NCBI GenBank assembly: GCA_003223515.1 | Contig: QHVI01000094.1 | Span: 1-54,322, forward strand | Length of the DNA: 54,322 nucleotides | Source: Candidatus Angelobacter sp. Gp1-AA117 | GTDB lineage: Bacteria > Acidobacteriota > Terriglobia > Terriglobales > Acidobacteriaceae | Direction of reading: 5' to 3' | In this document: piece after piece, positions 24,996-32,812 of the stretch | Layout of the letters: every line of letters begins with the position of its first letter | Position numbering within the stretch: position 1 is the stretch's first letter | Notes under the pieces: generated by a model | Seen by the model: only the letters and a program-made list of their open reading frames with translations | Told to the model about the DNA's origin: nothing | Database searches by the model: none | Translations under genes and position numbers: made by a program

Positions 24996-25069
24996 TGGGC
25001 GCTCACAGGCTCGAACTGTGGACCTCCTGCTTGTAAGGCAGGCGCTCTAACCAACTGAGCTAAGCGCCC
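24996..25069 (-). tRNA. tRNA-Val (anticodon TAC)
   Basis: A 74-nt cloverleaf: acceptor GGGCGCT/AGCGCCC, D-stem GCTC/GAGC, anticodon stem CCTGC/GCAGG with loop CTTACAA (anticodon TAC), variable AGGTC, and T-arm CACAG-TTCGAGC-CTGTG. CCA is encoded at 24993-24995. Confidence 0.97.
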
Positions 25070-25147
25070 ATGGGGGATAACATCAAAATCTTAACACAAG
25101 GATTCATCGGCCCGTCTCCTTTGCGCCTTTAGCGTCCTTTGCACCAG

Positions 25148-25684
25148 CTACCTTGATGAGACTTTGGCGTATCTGCGCATCGCTTTAGAACGCGGATAAA
25201 TGCTTCGGGTGCCCGGTGTCCTTCTGGAAAGGTGTTCGCGAAATGCTGCCGCTGCTCGCTTTCGTTGTCCTTGCCGTGCAAGAATCGTGCCAATGCGGTA
25301 GAAACAATCGGCAATGAGTGATCGCGCTGCCTGTATACCTTCGCCGCAAGGGCCATGGGCCAGAGTTTCTTCACCCCAAGTAGTGAGCCAGCGGAAGATC
25401 GACAATGCTTCCTTTTCTCGCCCGAGCATATCCAGCGTTCCCGCGTAATCCCAAACCGCCAATGGGCAATAAGGCGCAATCTGTAGCGCTTTCAATGAAT
25501 AGTGCAAAGCCCGCTTGTACTGCCTCTGCTCGTAATAAGTCAGCCCAAGTCGAGTGAGTAGCCAATGGTCATTGGGTTCATGGTGCAGCCATCGACGTAT
25601 AAGCAGACGAGCCTTCTCCCAATCGTTACACTTGATTGCCTGTTCTATGTGCCTTGCGGCTAGACGTTCCTGAAGGCTGGTCAT
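25148..25684 (-). CDS. TPR-repeat protein
   Basis: 178 aa with about three tetratricopeptide-like helix pairs: DWEKARLLIRRWLHHEPNDH, WLLTRLGLTYYEQRQYKRAL, PLAVWDYAGTLDMLGREKEA, and RIGTILARQGQRKRAAAAFR near the end. No signal peptide. The frame opens at a TTG two codons earlier (25690); the ATG at 25684 is the likelier start. Probably a protein-protein adaptor; partner unknown. Single gene upstream of tRNA-Val on the same strand. Confidence 0.8.
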   Translation of the reverse strand: MTSLQERLAARHIEQAIKCNDWEKARLLIRRWLHHEPNDHWLLTRLGLTYYEQRQYKRALHYSLKALQIAPYCPLAVWDYAGTLDMLGREKEALSIFRWLTTWGEETLAHGPCGEGIQAARSLIADCFYRIGTILARQGQRKRAAAAFREHLSRRTPGTRSIYPRSKAMRRYAKVSSR

Positions 25685-25819
25685 GGGCAAAATTTTACAC
25701 TGAAGTGGTTAGCTTTTTGCTTTGGATTCATCGCGCAGCGCTGTGTTCAGGACCACACAAGGGGCGAGCATCGCTGGTTCGACGACAGAATTAGGCCCCC
25801 AATTCCCTCCACTTTCCTC

Positions 25820-25847
25820 TTGACACCAGTAGAGCTATTACTATAAT
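25820..25847 (+). promoter_or_regulatory. Consensus sigma-70 promoter
   Basis: Perfect TTGACA (25820-25825) and TATAAT (25842-25847) with a 16-bp spacer, pointing away from the TPR gene into DNA with no plus-strand gene. Expected start near 25854. Confidence 0.7.
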
Positions 25848-25853
25848 CAACGC

Positions 25854-26168
25854 TGCTTCGCTCAGGCGAATGCGCACGTTCGTTCTTTGAAAACTGAATA
25901 GAACTGGAGGAGATGCCGCGCCGCCTTCATTTCAGGAGCACCCGCTGGCGTAGTGTTGTAGTGTGTCTGCGCTGTTGTGGAAAATCTCGCCCAAGTCGTG
26001 GAGCGAATTTGTCTATTGCGGTGCCAAGGAGAGTTGCAAAATTGGGCCTGACGCCCTGACAGCACAGAAATTCAGCAATAAATCTTGTGTTTTCTTGAAG
26101 ATTCCGCGTCAGGGCTTTGTCAGGTCTGTCAGGGCTCTAAAGCCAAAGGCCCCTTGCGGGGCCTTTGG
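25854..26168 (+). ncRNA. Candidate structured RNA with rRNA-like leader
   Basis: About 315 nt between the consensus promoter and a perfect 11-bp hairpin. Near the 5' end, GTTCTTTGAAAACTGAATAG resembles the boxA-type leader or spacer of rRNA operons, but no rRNA follows. Near the 3' end, GCCCTGACAG (26053-26062) pairs with CTGTCAGGGC (26126-26135), and CCTGACGC (26047-26054) can instead pair with GCGTCAGG (26106-26113), giving alternative folds. I cannot match it to a known RNA family, and no tmRNA, RNase P or SRP signature was seen. It could also be a decayed rRNA operon leader. Confidence 0.4.
26143..26168. terminator. Strong hairpin, terminator-like
   Basis: CCAAAGGCCCC-TTGC-GGGGCCTTTGG, 11 bp perfect. 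It lies 28 bp past the stop of the minus-strand glycosidase-like gene and at the end of the candidate plus-strand RNA, so it may serve both. No long T run follows on either strand. Confidence 0.6.
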
Positions 26169-26195
26169 TTGGGACTGTCTTCCGGGTTACACGGA

Positions 26196-27854
26196 TTACA
26201 GAGGACGCTTGCCATTCATGTAGGCATTGAGACGCATGAACCAGCCGCCTTCCATGTTGTAGAACGTCCAGGGGAAGCCTTGGTTCACGTACATGTTCTC
26301 AATGTTGGTGATATAGGTGTTCACGCGCGCGTTATCGCCCATTACGGCCGCGGCGCCGGCGATCATCACCCAAGGAAATGGATCCTGGGAGCTGAAGGAG
26401 AGGTTCTGCCATCCCGGCCACGCTGCCACGAAGGTGTTATAAGTGGCGACGGCGCGGGCATCGGTGGGAGGAATTACACCCTGCATCACCGGGAACATCT
26501 GGGCGCTGGCATCGGCGTACCAGGTTGTCATAATGGGCGCGATCAGGCGGCCGATTCCATCTTTGTAGACCGCCCACTTGCCGCCGCCCAGATACATGCC
26601 GTTGATGCCCTGCAGCATGAGGTCAGCCTTGGCATTGTAGAACTGCGCCTTGGCAGAGTCGTTGAAGGCGTTCTGGAAGACCAGCGCGAGATCGCGCAGG
26701 CCGCGATAGGCTTCGCAGTTGTCCATCAGGTATTTGATCTGATAGTCAGGCTTGGCCCAGGTCAGGCCGTCCGGCTGCTGGGTCTGGACGAGCACCTGGC
26801 CGATGGCGTCCAACTGGTAAGAGAGGGTGCGCACATACGACTGGGCGTTGGCGTCGCCGGTATTGAAGTAAGCCCAGGAGAGCGAGAGGAAGGTGGCCGC
26901 GTAGGAATCGGTGGAGTCGGCATCGATGTGCGAGACTTCTGCGCCGTTGTTGTAGTCGTAATCGTAGGTGGTGCCGTAGAGACCCCACTTGTCAGGCCAA
27001 TTGAGGTGGTTGATGTACCACTGCATCCAGCCCTGGACCATGCCGTAGCTACTCGCATTCTTGGTCAGGCCGATGGCCGCCAGATTGCTGTAATAAGGAT
27101 TGATAGCCTGAGTGCCGTACAAAAGAGCGCCATCCGGAGCCACAGTGGTGGCCATCCATTTAGCGGTGGCGGTCAGGTCGTTCGTGTAGCGGCTTGAGGT
27201 CGTAGGCGTCGGGGTTGGAGTGGTTGATGATCCCACGTTAATTGTCAGGGTGTTCTTATAAACGGCGCCAGTATTATCCCAAGCCTGGACGTTGACATTG
27301 TGTCCGCCAGTCGCCAGAGCAAGGGCGGTGTTCAGGCTGGAAGCATTGACAGTGTATGCGCTGGCTCCATCCACATAGATGCGCATGGCAGAGATGGTGC
27401 TTCCGGAGGGGGGAGTTGCCGAAGCCACAAAGTTGACCGGGGAGCCTACGGTTGCGCCGTTCGCGGGGGAGGAGACGGTGATGCCGCTGGCGCTGGGTGT
27501 CGGCGCAGGTGTCGAGCTGCCCACAGTGACGTTCAGGGTATTGCTGAAGACTGTACCGGCGGCATTCCATGCCTTCACGATGGCGGTGTGAGCGCCGCCA
27601 GCAAGAGCAATTGAGGTATTGATAGAGGTGCTGTTGGTGCTGAAGTTGGTGTTGTTGAAGGTGTACATGCTCTGACCGTCAACATAGATCTTGATCGCGG
27701 TGACCGGACGGCTGCCTCCATTGGCGGTGGCAGTAAATTGAACCGGTGAGCCTACGGTAGCGTCGGGCGCAGGGGAAGATACGGACATAGTCTGCGCAAG
27801 GCCAATGGTTGAGAACGCTACTAAGCTGATAAAGAGCCTGAGGATAATTTTCAA
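26196..27854 (-). CDS. Secreted Ig-domain alpha-barrel glycosidase-like protein
   Basis: 552 aa. Signal peptide (IILRLFISLVAFSTIGLAQT), two bacterial Ig-like domains (about 23-115 and 120-210, each with SSPAxxATVGSPVxF, IYVDGxSxYT and a Thr/Pro linker), then a helical barrel (215-552) with HIDADSTDSYAATFLSLSWA, YLMDNCEAYRGLRDLA and DPFPWVMIAGAAAVMGD. These motifs recur in the shorter protein at 31790-32812, so the two are homologues of a six-hairpin glycosidase-like fold. It lies 367 bp downstream of the exopolysaccharide operon on the same strand and may cut or remodel the polymer outside the cell. No named GH family is claimed. Confidence 0.75.
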   Translation of the reverse strand: MKIILRLFISLVAFSTIGLAQTMSVSSPAPDATVGSPVQFTATANGGSRPVTAIKIYVDGQSMYTFNNTNFSTNSTSINTSIALAGGAHTAIVKAWNAAGTVFSNTLNVTVGSSTPAPTPSASGITVSSPANGATVGSPVNFVASATPPSGSTISAMRIYVDGASAYTVNASSLNTALALATGGHNVNVQAWDNTGAVYKNTLTINVGSSTTPTPTPTTSSRYTNDLTATAKWMATTVAPDGALLYGTQAINPYYSNLAAIGLTKNASSYGMVQGWMQWYINHLNWPDKWGLYGTTYDYDYNNGAEVSHIDADSTDSYAATFLSLSWAYFNTGDANAQSYVRTLSYQLDAIGQVLVQTQQPDGLTWAKPDYQIKYLMDNCEAYRGLRDLALVFQNAFNDSAKAQFYNAKADLMLQGINGMYLGGGKWAVYKDGIGRLIAPIMTTWYADASAQMFPVMQGVIPPTDARAVATYNTFVAAWPGWQNLSFSSQDPFPWVMIAGAAAVMGDNARVNTYITNIENMYVNQGFPWTFYNMEGGWFMRLNAYMNGKRPL

Positions 27855-28221
27855 GCTGATACTCCTGAATTGGTTTCGTGTTTCAACAGGAGCAAAGTTA
27901 AGGACGCATCTACTCTGGTGGCATCAGGAGAGTCCCTAGATCAGTGCTTAAAAGGGCCTAGTTCCAGAGCGCCGAAAACACCCTAGAGCGGTTACGCGCG
28001 AATACCTATGCCAGGATCGGAGGTTGATCTTAAGGAAAGGGAATTGTTGTGGGAAAGGCCTTAGAAAAGCAGTCAGAACTCTGGTTTACCTTGAGAGCTA
28101 CGCGAACAGAAGCATTCTCAGATTACCGCAAAGGACGCAAAGGAAGAAAGAAGAGAGGAAAATAAAGAGCCTGGTTCAAAACACATTTACCAAATTACCC
28201 AATCAGTTCAGTGGGGCTTCT
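27855..28221. other. Intergenic region within the exopolysaccharide locus
   Basis: No gene seen. It has one 9-nt-type array (ACCGCAAAGGACGCAAAGG, about 28125-28143) and a CATTTACCAAATTACCCAAT run (28183-28202) near the end of the membrane-protein gene. The rest would be the leader of the Ig-domain gene, with no clear promoter that I can call. Confidence 0.5.
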
Positions 28222-29022
28222 TTACGCCACCAGCTTGCCCTGTGATTTCCAGCTCATGCCCCATGAGTAAAGGCTCACGAAGACCAGCACGTCCAGGAAG
28301 GGTCCGAAAGCGAAATACAGAACGGGCATGAACAGGATCGACCTTTGCAGCATGTAGACATGCAGCATGTACTGAAAAGGGAAGAACACGATCAGATATC
28401 CCATGCTCATCGCCGTGAGGGTGAGTTTCTTGAAGAAACTGAAATCGAACAAATAATAGGTAAAACCCAGGATCAGGGGGATGAGCCCAATCAGGATGGT
28501 CCCGAAGTAGAGCATGCTGACGGTATAGCTGGGCAGGTCGTGAGGAAAGCGCGCCGCAAAGAAGACAAAATAGACGAGCGCTGTTCCCTGAATCAGCACC
28601 AGGAAGCGCAGCAGGTACATCCAGGGCGTGTATTCCTCAGAGATGAAGTAGGTCACGGCGAAGACTGCCAGAGTCGCCACGCCGGTAATCCACCATGTGT
28701 GGGGATCAACCGGGCCTCCGCCTGCGGCCACGTAAGGCAAATTGAAACGGGCGTGGTCCGTCCATTGCTGCGGTGACATAACTACCTTGCCTTCGAGGTG
28801 CAGCGCCTTTGTCCAATAGGTAAAAACCTGTCCCCAGAACCTGCCCACCGGCGCCAGCAGATAAAACCAGGCATAGGTGAAGGAGACCACCAGCGCCGTG
28901 GCGATAAAGACCTCTTTGAACCCAACCCGCAGATAGGCGAAGGCCCGATGCGGCCTGATCAAGCCACCGCGCCAGCCCCGATTTTTCAGGGCTTCCAGTG
29001 CACGCGGGAGTGGTCTGGCCAT
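28222..29022 (-). CDS. Six-helix membrane protein of exopolysaccharide operon
   Basis: 266 aa from the ATG at 29022. About six membrane helices: EVFIATALVVSFTYAWFYLL, WWITGVATLAVFAVTYF, LLRFLVLIQGTALVYFVFF, FGTILIGLIPLILGFTYYLF, MSMGYLIVFFPFQYMLHVYM and PVLYFAFGPFLDVLVFVSLY. A longer frame upstream would overlap the barrel gene and is not used. I do not recognise the family. Its place 43 bp after the YaiO gene suggests an inner-membrane part of the export machinery. Catalytic motifs are not obvious. Confidence 0.75.
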   Translation of the reverse strand: MARPLPRALEALKNRGWRGGLIRPHRAFAYLRVGFKEVFIATALVVSFTYAWFYLLAPVGRFWGQVFTYWTKALHLEGKVVMSPQQWTDHARFNLPYVAAGGGPVDPHTWWITGVATLAVFAVTYFISEEYTPWMYLLRFLVLIQGTALVYFVFFAARFPHDLPSYTVSMLYFGTILIGLIPLILGFTYYLFDFSFFKKLTLTAMSMGYLIVFFPFQYMLHVYMLQRSILFMPVLYFAFGPFLDVLVFVSLYSWGMSWKSQGKLVA

Positions 29023-29065
29023 TACTTTGGCCGGCCTTGCAGATGTTGTGCGCGAGCCCGGTGAC

Positions 29066-29899
29066 CTAAAAATCCAGGAAGAGGCCAAGCGTTCCTCCAT
29101 TGCGGTGGAAAGAGGGATTGGTTTCATGATCGAAAGCGGCGTTGAAGCCCCAGTTCACCCCTACCCATTGCCGCCAGTTGGCGGAGTAGTTATGGATCAT
29201 ATAGTTGAAGAGGGTAGTCTGGGGGGCGATCAGTTCATAACCTTCACGCCCGATCTCGGCACGCACGGTAAAGAAATGTTCTTTGTCATGGCCTTGGGTC
29301 ACGGCCACATATTGGGAGCGAGCCAGGATGCCGCCGGGATTGGCATGAGTAAAGGTAACGCCTCCCTGAAGAACAAACGGACGCTCAAAGTAATACGTCC
29401 CGCCAATCTGTGCTCTGGCCGCGGAGTTTACGGTCTTGCTCTTGTCATATCCTCCGCCCAGGGTAAGTACCAATTGTTTGCGCGGCAGCAGCTTGCGATT
29501 GACAAAGCCGTCAGCACGCAGACGAGGCAGGAAGAAGCCGCTTACGCTGCTGCTGCCAAAATGGACGTCTGTATACCAGTTGGGACTAAAGGTGCGCGTC
29601 CAGCCCCCGGCGAACCACCAGCCGGTATCGCCATAACGGTCTTCGCGCATCATTTCGCCGTCAAAAGCATTGTTGCCGCCCGACATCAGGCCGCGCAGAT
29701 AAGCATCGCCCCAGTTCGGCTGGTTGTTGCTCACGCCGCTGTAACTGCCACCCATTTCGACGAAGCCTGGCCCATTCATTCCCAGGGCAATGCCGCCGAT
29801 GCCGGGAATGCCGGCTCCCTGGGGCACAGTGTTGGGTTTATCCTGCGCCGTTGCTGCCATGCATATGAAAACTAAAAAAAGTAACGATATCTTTTTCAT
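29066..29899 (-). CDS. YaiO-type outer-membrane beta-barrel protein
   Basis: 277 aa starting at MKKISLLFLVFICMAATAQ (signal peptide). The mature protein alternates short amphipathic strands rich in Gly, Tyr and Trp, such as GGWTRTFSPNWYTDVHFGSS, LVLTLGGGYDKSKTV, RAQIGGTYYFERPFVLQGGV, and ends in Phe (GTLGLFLDF), typical of barrels inserted by BamA. The pattern matches YaiO/PgaA-like barrels found in polysaccharide export loci, so it may form the exit pore. There is no TPR domain, unlike PgaA or BcsC. It is 13 bp after the deacetylase gene. Confidence 0.78.
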   Translation of the reverse strand: MKKISLLFLVFICMAATAQDKPNTVPQGAGIPGIGGIALGMNGPGFVEMGGSYSGVSNNQPNWGDAYLRGLMSGGNNAFDGEMMREDRYGDTGWWFAGGWTRTFSPNWYTDVHFGSSSVSGFFLPRLRADGFVNRKLLPRKQLVLTLGGGYDKSKTVNSAARAQIGGTYYFERPFVLQGGVTFTHANPGGILARSQYVAVTQGHDKEHFFTVRAEIGREGYELIAPQTTLFNYMIHNYSANWRQWVGVNWGFNAAFDHETNPSFHRNGGTLGLFLDF

Positions 29900-29912
29900 A
29901 CCTGCATCCTTG

Positions 29913-31793
29913 TTACATTCCATCGAGTTCCACGGCCAGATGCTTGCAATCTTTGGCAGTGACCAGCCACAGATCATCCCTGTTCTGAATGGTGGCGCTG
30001 CCCTGCACTACTTGCAGGTTGCGATACTGCGACTTGGGAAAAATCCAGGTCTGGTGCTCCAGAGTCTTTGGATGACTGGCTTGCAGCATGAGTTTGTTCT
30101 CGACGCGGCCAAGGGTCCAGTTCACCTCGGTGCGCGAATTCAGGAAGTCCGCCAGTCCGGTCATGGTGTACCAGCGGAAGCGGCCCTGGGCGGCAAGTTC
30201 ACGGGCGTGCTGCATCCAGTTTTGCAGCGCTCCAACGTAGCGGGTCGCGCCCAGAGGATGGGAATACACCAGCCGCGCCACGTGATCGCGCGCGGTGTAA
30301 TCGGTAATGCCGACCAGCCAAGATTGCACCAGGGGCTGGGGCACGCTGTCGAAATTCATCTCTTCCAGGCTGGCCTCGGTGCCGAGATGAAGAATAGGGA
30401 AGCCCCAGATATTCGCGTCAGAACCGGTATCGCGATAAACCCGCGTAGGCCCCATGCCGGTATCGCCGGAGAAGTAATAGCCGACGAAACCATGCTGTTG
30501 CAGCCACTTGGTCACCCATTCTGGATGATTGCCCAAGGGAGCCGAGTATTCCCGTATTTGCTGGCTGCCAACTACCTGTTGCAGCGCCTCGTCATTTTTG
30601 ACGATGTATTGGGCGAAATCCTTTTCGTTATCGTCGTTGAGGTGCTCGCCGAAATAGTTGTGAATCCATCCGCCGTGGCTGCCAATGGCATAGCCGTGCT
30701 GCTCGAAAGTTTTGATCCACTGCCTGGCTTCGGGATTATGCTCCACATCCAGACCCTTGTGGTCGTTGAAGGCATCCACGTCCGGGCCGGCCGTGAAGTG
30801 CGCGGAAAATGGTCCCTGGTCAAAGATGCCGGCCTTGCTCAGTACCGACATAGGCTTGAGTGCCGAGGCGGCATCGATGTGCCAGTTGAGTATCAGTCCG
30901 CCAGTACCGTCAGGCACTGAGGCCAGATAGGGCAAGTGCAGGATCTCGCTGGCGAAGTAATGCAGGAATGAATGCAGGAACAGGCCATCGGTACGGCTCT
31001 CCAGATAGCCCAGCGGAAGATTGACGAAGAGCACCTCGCCGAGTTCGTGTTTTCTGCGTCCGGCGACCAGGCCGTATTTGGATTCCAGCAGCACTTGGCC
31101 GTCAAACGGGCCGTCCGTACGGAATGCCGGATACTTCAGATCGTTATATAAATAACGAGAAATGGTGAACTTGCGCGTGGTGTTCTTTGCCGGAACATCA
31201 TTCCATGAAACCTGCTGCAGCCAGCCGGGTGTCTCGCTGGCAGTAGCCAGGGGAATGTATTTTCCCGGAGGAATATCGAGCGCCTCCATGGTTTCCTGAT
31301 CGCCCCAGATCTGGTCCAGCTCCATGGTGTTCTTTTTATACTTGTCATACTGCGCGTAGCTCACGCCTACCAGATCGGAAAGACGCGACTGGTATCTGCT
31401 GAAAAAGCCGTTGAGGTCGAGCGTGCAGGCGTCATAGACCAGCATGAGCTTGCCGCCGTGATGCACGTAATCATGCAGCGCGCTGATCAGCGGCTCGTTG
31501 GCATTGCGGTGAACCTGATCCGGAACGATCAACCCCGCAGCATGGAACTGCACCATGGGATCGAGCAGGCTGGAATCGCGAACGGTTTGCAGGTGGATGC
31601 CCTCTTCTTCCGCCGCATCGATCCACTCCCGGATCAATGGATCATTTTCATTGGCGGAATCGGGAATGAGCAGGAGCAGGGTGTCCATGCTGGTGATGGG
31701 TTTGGTGCTGCCGCGGTGCATGTAAGCGGCGGTGCCCAGCAACAGCAGGAGCGCGATCCCGAGAATCAGCCCGTGTCTGGCCAGTTTCTTCAT
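29913..31793 (-). CDS. Membrane-anchored polysaccharide deacetylase-like protein
   Basis: 626 aa. An N-terminal membrane anchor (LILGIALLLLLGTAAYM) is followed by a Rossmann/GATase-like domain (about 35-260: DTLLLLIPDSANENDPLI, GLIVPDQV, YVHHGGKLMLVYDACTLD), then a NodB-like deacetylase domain (295-555) with metal motifs NWHIDA (303-308) and GSHGGWIHN (371-379) and EYSAPLGNHPEWVTKWLQQH. The Rossmann plus deacetylase order recalls the C-terminal two thirds of PelA, but there is no GH114-like hydrolase domain. The start at 31793 overlaps the previous stop by 4 bases. It would remove acetyl groups from the polymer in the periplasm. Confidence 0.8.
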   Translation of the reverse strand: MKKLARHGLILGIALLLLLGTAAYMHRGSTKPITSMDTLLLLIPDSANENDPLIREWIDAAEEEGIHLQTVRDSSLLDPMVQFHAAGLIVPDQVHRNANEPLISALHDYVHHGGKLMLVYDACTLDLNGFFSRYQSRLSDLVGVSYAQYDKYKKNTMELDQIWGDQETMEALDIPPGKYIPLATASETPGWLQQVSWNDVPAKNTTRKFTISRYLYNDLKYPAFRTDGPFDGQVLLESKYGLVAGRRKHELGEVLFVNLPLGYLESRTDGLFLHSFLHYFASEILHLPYLASVPDGTGGLILNWHIDAASALKPMSVLSKAGIFDQGPFSAHFTAGPDVDAFNDHKGLDVEHNPEARQWIKTFEQHGYAIGSHGGWIHNYFGEHLNDDNEKDFAQYIVKNDEALQQVVGSQQIREYSAPLGNHPEWVTKWLQQHGFVGYYFSGDTGMGPTRVYRDTGSDANIWGFPILHLGTEASLEEMNFDSVPQPLVQSWLVGITDYTARDHVARLVYSHPLGATRYVGALQNWMQHARELAAQGRFRWYTMTGLADFLNSRTEVNWTLGRVENKLMLQASHPKTLEHQTWIFPKSQYRNLQVVQGSATIQNRDDLWLVTAKDCKHLAVELDGM

Positions 31794-32812
31794 AGCTGCC
31801 CCATGGCGTGCCAGCACGCTGCTCCGTTGGAAGCTGTGGTCGGAGTCTGCAAGCTGTGTTCAAGTCCCTGAAAAACGGCCTCCTCCAGAACATTCCAGTT
31901 TTTTCCGTAGCGCAGTGATTGCGAATGCGAAAGCCAGCACAGGGCGGTGCTCTCGTCGCCCAGTTTCAGGGCCGCCAGGGCTACCAGTCCCCACGGGTGC
32001 GGGTCATATTTGTTTTCAATCCACGCAGGAGCGAATTTGCTGCGCCAGTTGTTCCATGCGGAATGCGGATCCTGATCGGGCGTGGGCATCTCTTCCATCC
32101 ACGGGAAAACCTGCGCCACTACATCGGGATAAAACGCCGGATTGCTTTTCTGCATTGAAGGACGATAGCGCTGGTTGTGATCGTCCCAGAAAACATGCCG
32201 AATGGCGTCAGCGAGTTTGTCTGCCTGAGCTTTGGTCGCGCTGGAGGCGTTCTGATCTCCAAAGCGCGCCTGTGCCTTGGCAATGTCGCGGAGCGCGGAG
32301 TAGACCTCCACGTTATCCATGAACAGGGCCACGTGATTTCTGGTGGAGACGTGGTAGATGCCGAGACGCCCATTTCTTAGCTTGGACAACTGCTTCGCGG
32401 CCTTACTCACGCTTTGCTGCCATTCCGCCGGAATGCCGCTGTCAGGCGCGAGCCGGTACAGCAGTTGCAGCCACAAGGCGAGCAGGGAATCGTCAGCATC
32501 GGCAGCCCGGCAAGCATGAAATTCCTCTCCGCCTTTGCGGCAGTAGCGCTCAAAGCGGCCATCACTCTTCTGGCGCGGCATCAGCCATTGGATCCAGGCT
32601 ACGCCGGCATCGCGAATATCCAGGCCGGCGTCCTGGGCGACGATCAGCGCCTTGGTGGCGAAATAGGGCTCCACGTCGACAGCATTGGTATCGAGCACCA
32701 CTGCGCCATCAGCAAGCTGGTATTTCTCAGGAGTGAATTCTCCGCTGGAGCTTTGGGCAGCGGCTCTGGATGTGTAGAGAAGCGCCAGGGAAAGCAGAAT
32801 TATGCGAAACAT
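31790..32812 (-). CDS. Exported alpha-barrel glycosidase-like protein
   Basis: 340 aa. Signal peptide (FRIILLSLALLYTSRAAAQ) and an all-helical barrel with ADADDSLLALWLQLLYRL, LFMDNVEVYSALRDIA and DPHPWGLVALAALKLGD, which align in order with the C-terminal domain of the Ig-domain protein at 26196. The acidic ADADDS and MDNVE motifs would be catalytic candidates by position. In polymer secretion operons such hydrolases trim or release chains in the periplasm. The start overlaps the previous stop by one base (TAATG) and the stop overlaps the deacetylase start. Confidence 0.75.
   Translation of the reverse strand: MFRIILLSLALLYTSRAAAQSSSGEFTPEKYQLADGAVVLDTNAVDVEPYFATKALIVAQDAGLDIRDAGVAWIQWLMPRQKSDGRFERYCRKGGEEFHACRAADADDSLLALWLQLLYRLAPDSGIPAEWQQSVSKAAKQLSKLRNGRLGIYHVSTRNHVALFMDNVEVYSALRDIAKAQARFGDQNASSATKAQADKLADAIRHVFWDDHNQRYRPSMQKSNPAFYPDVVAQVFPWMEEMPTPDQDPHSAWNNWRSKFAPAWIENKYDPHPWGLVALAALKLGDESTALCWLSHSQSLRYGKNWNVLEEAVFQGLEHSLQTPTTASNGAACWHAMGQL

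Larger units (their letters stand above)
25691..26195. other. Intergenic region with promoter and possible RNA gene
   Basis: No protein gene seen. It holds a consensus promoter (25820-25847), an rRNA-leader-like motif (about 25875-25888), nested CCCTGAC/GTCAGGG inverted repeats (26047-26135) and a strong hairpin (26143-26168). Confidence 0.6.

Noticed and set aside
25862-25890. Start of an rRNA operon
   Set aside because: The leader-like motif is present, but no 16S or 23S sequence follows before the minus-strand gene at 26196.
26085-27197. 370-codon open frame on the plus strand
   Set aside because: It is antisense to the Ig-domain glycosidase-like gene, whose signal peptide and domains are clear; the antisense frame is Gly/Val/His-rich without any domain, a shadow caused by codon bias.
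29790-30920. 376-codon open frame on the plus strand
   Set aside because: Antisense to the deacetylase and barrel genes of the exopolysaccharide operon; no motif, composition typical of a shadow frame.
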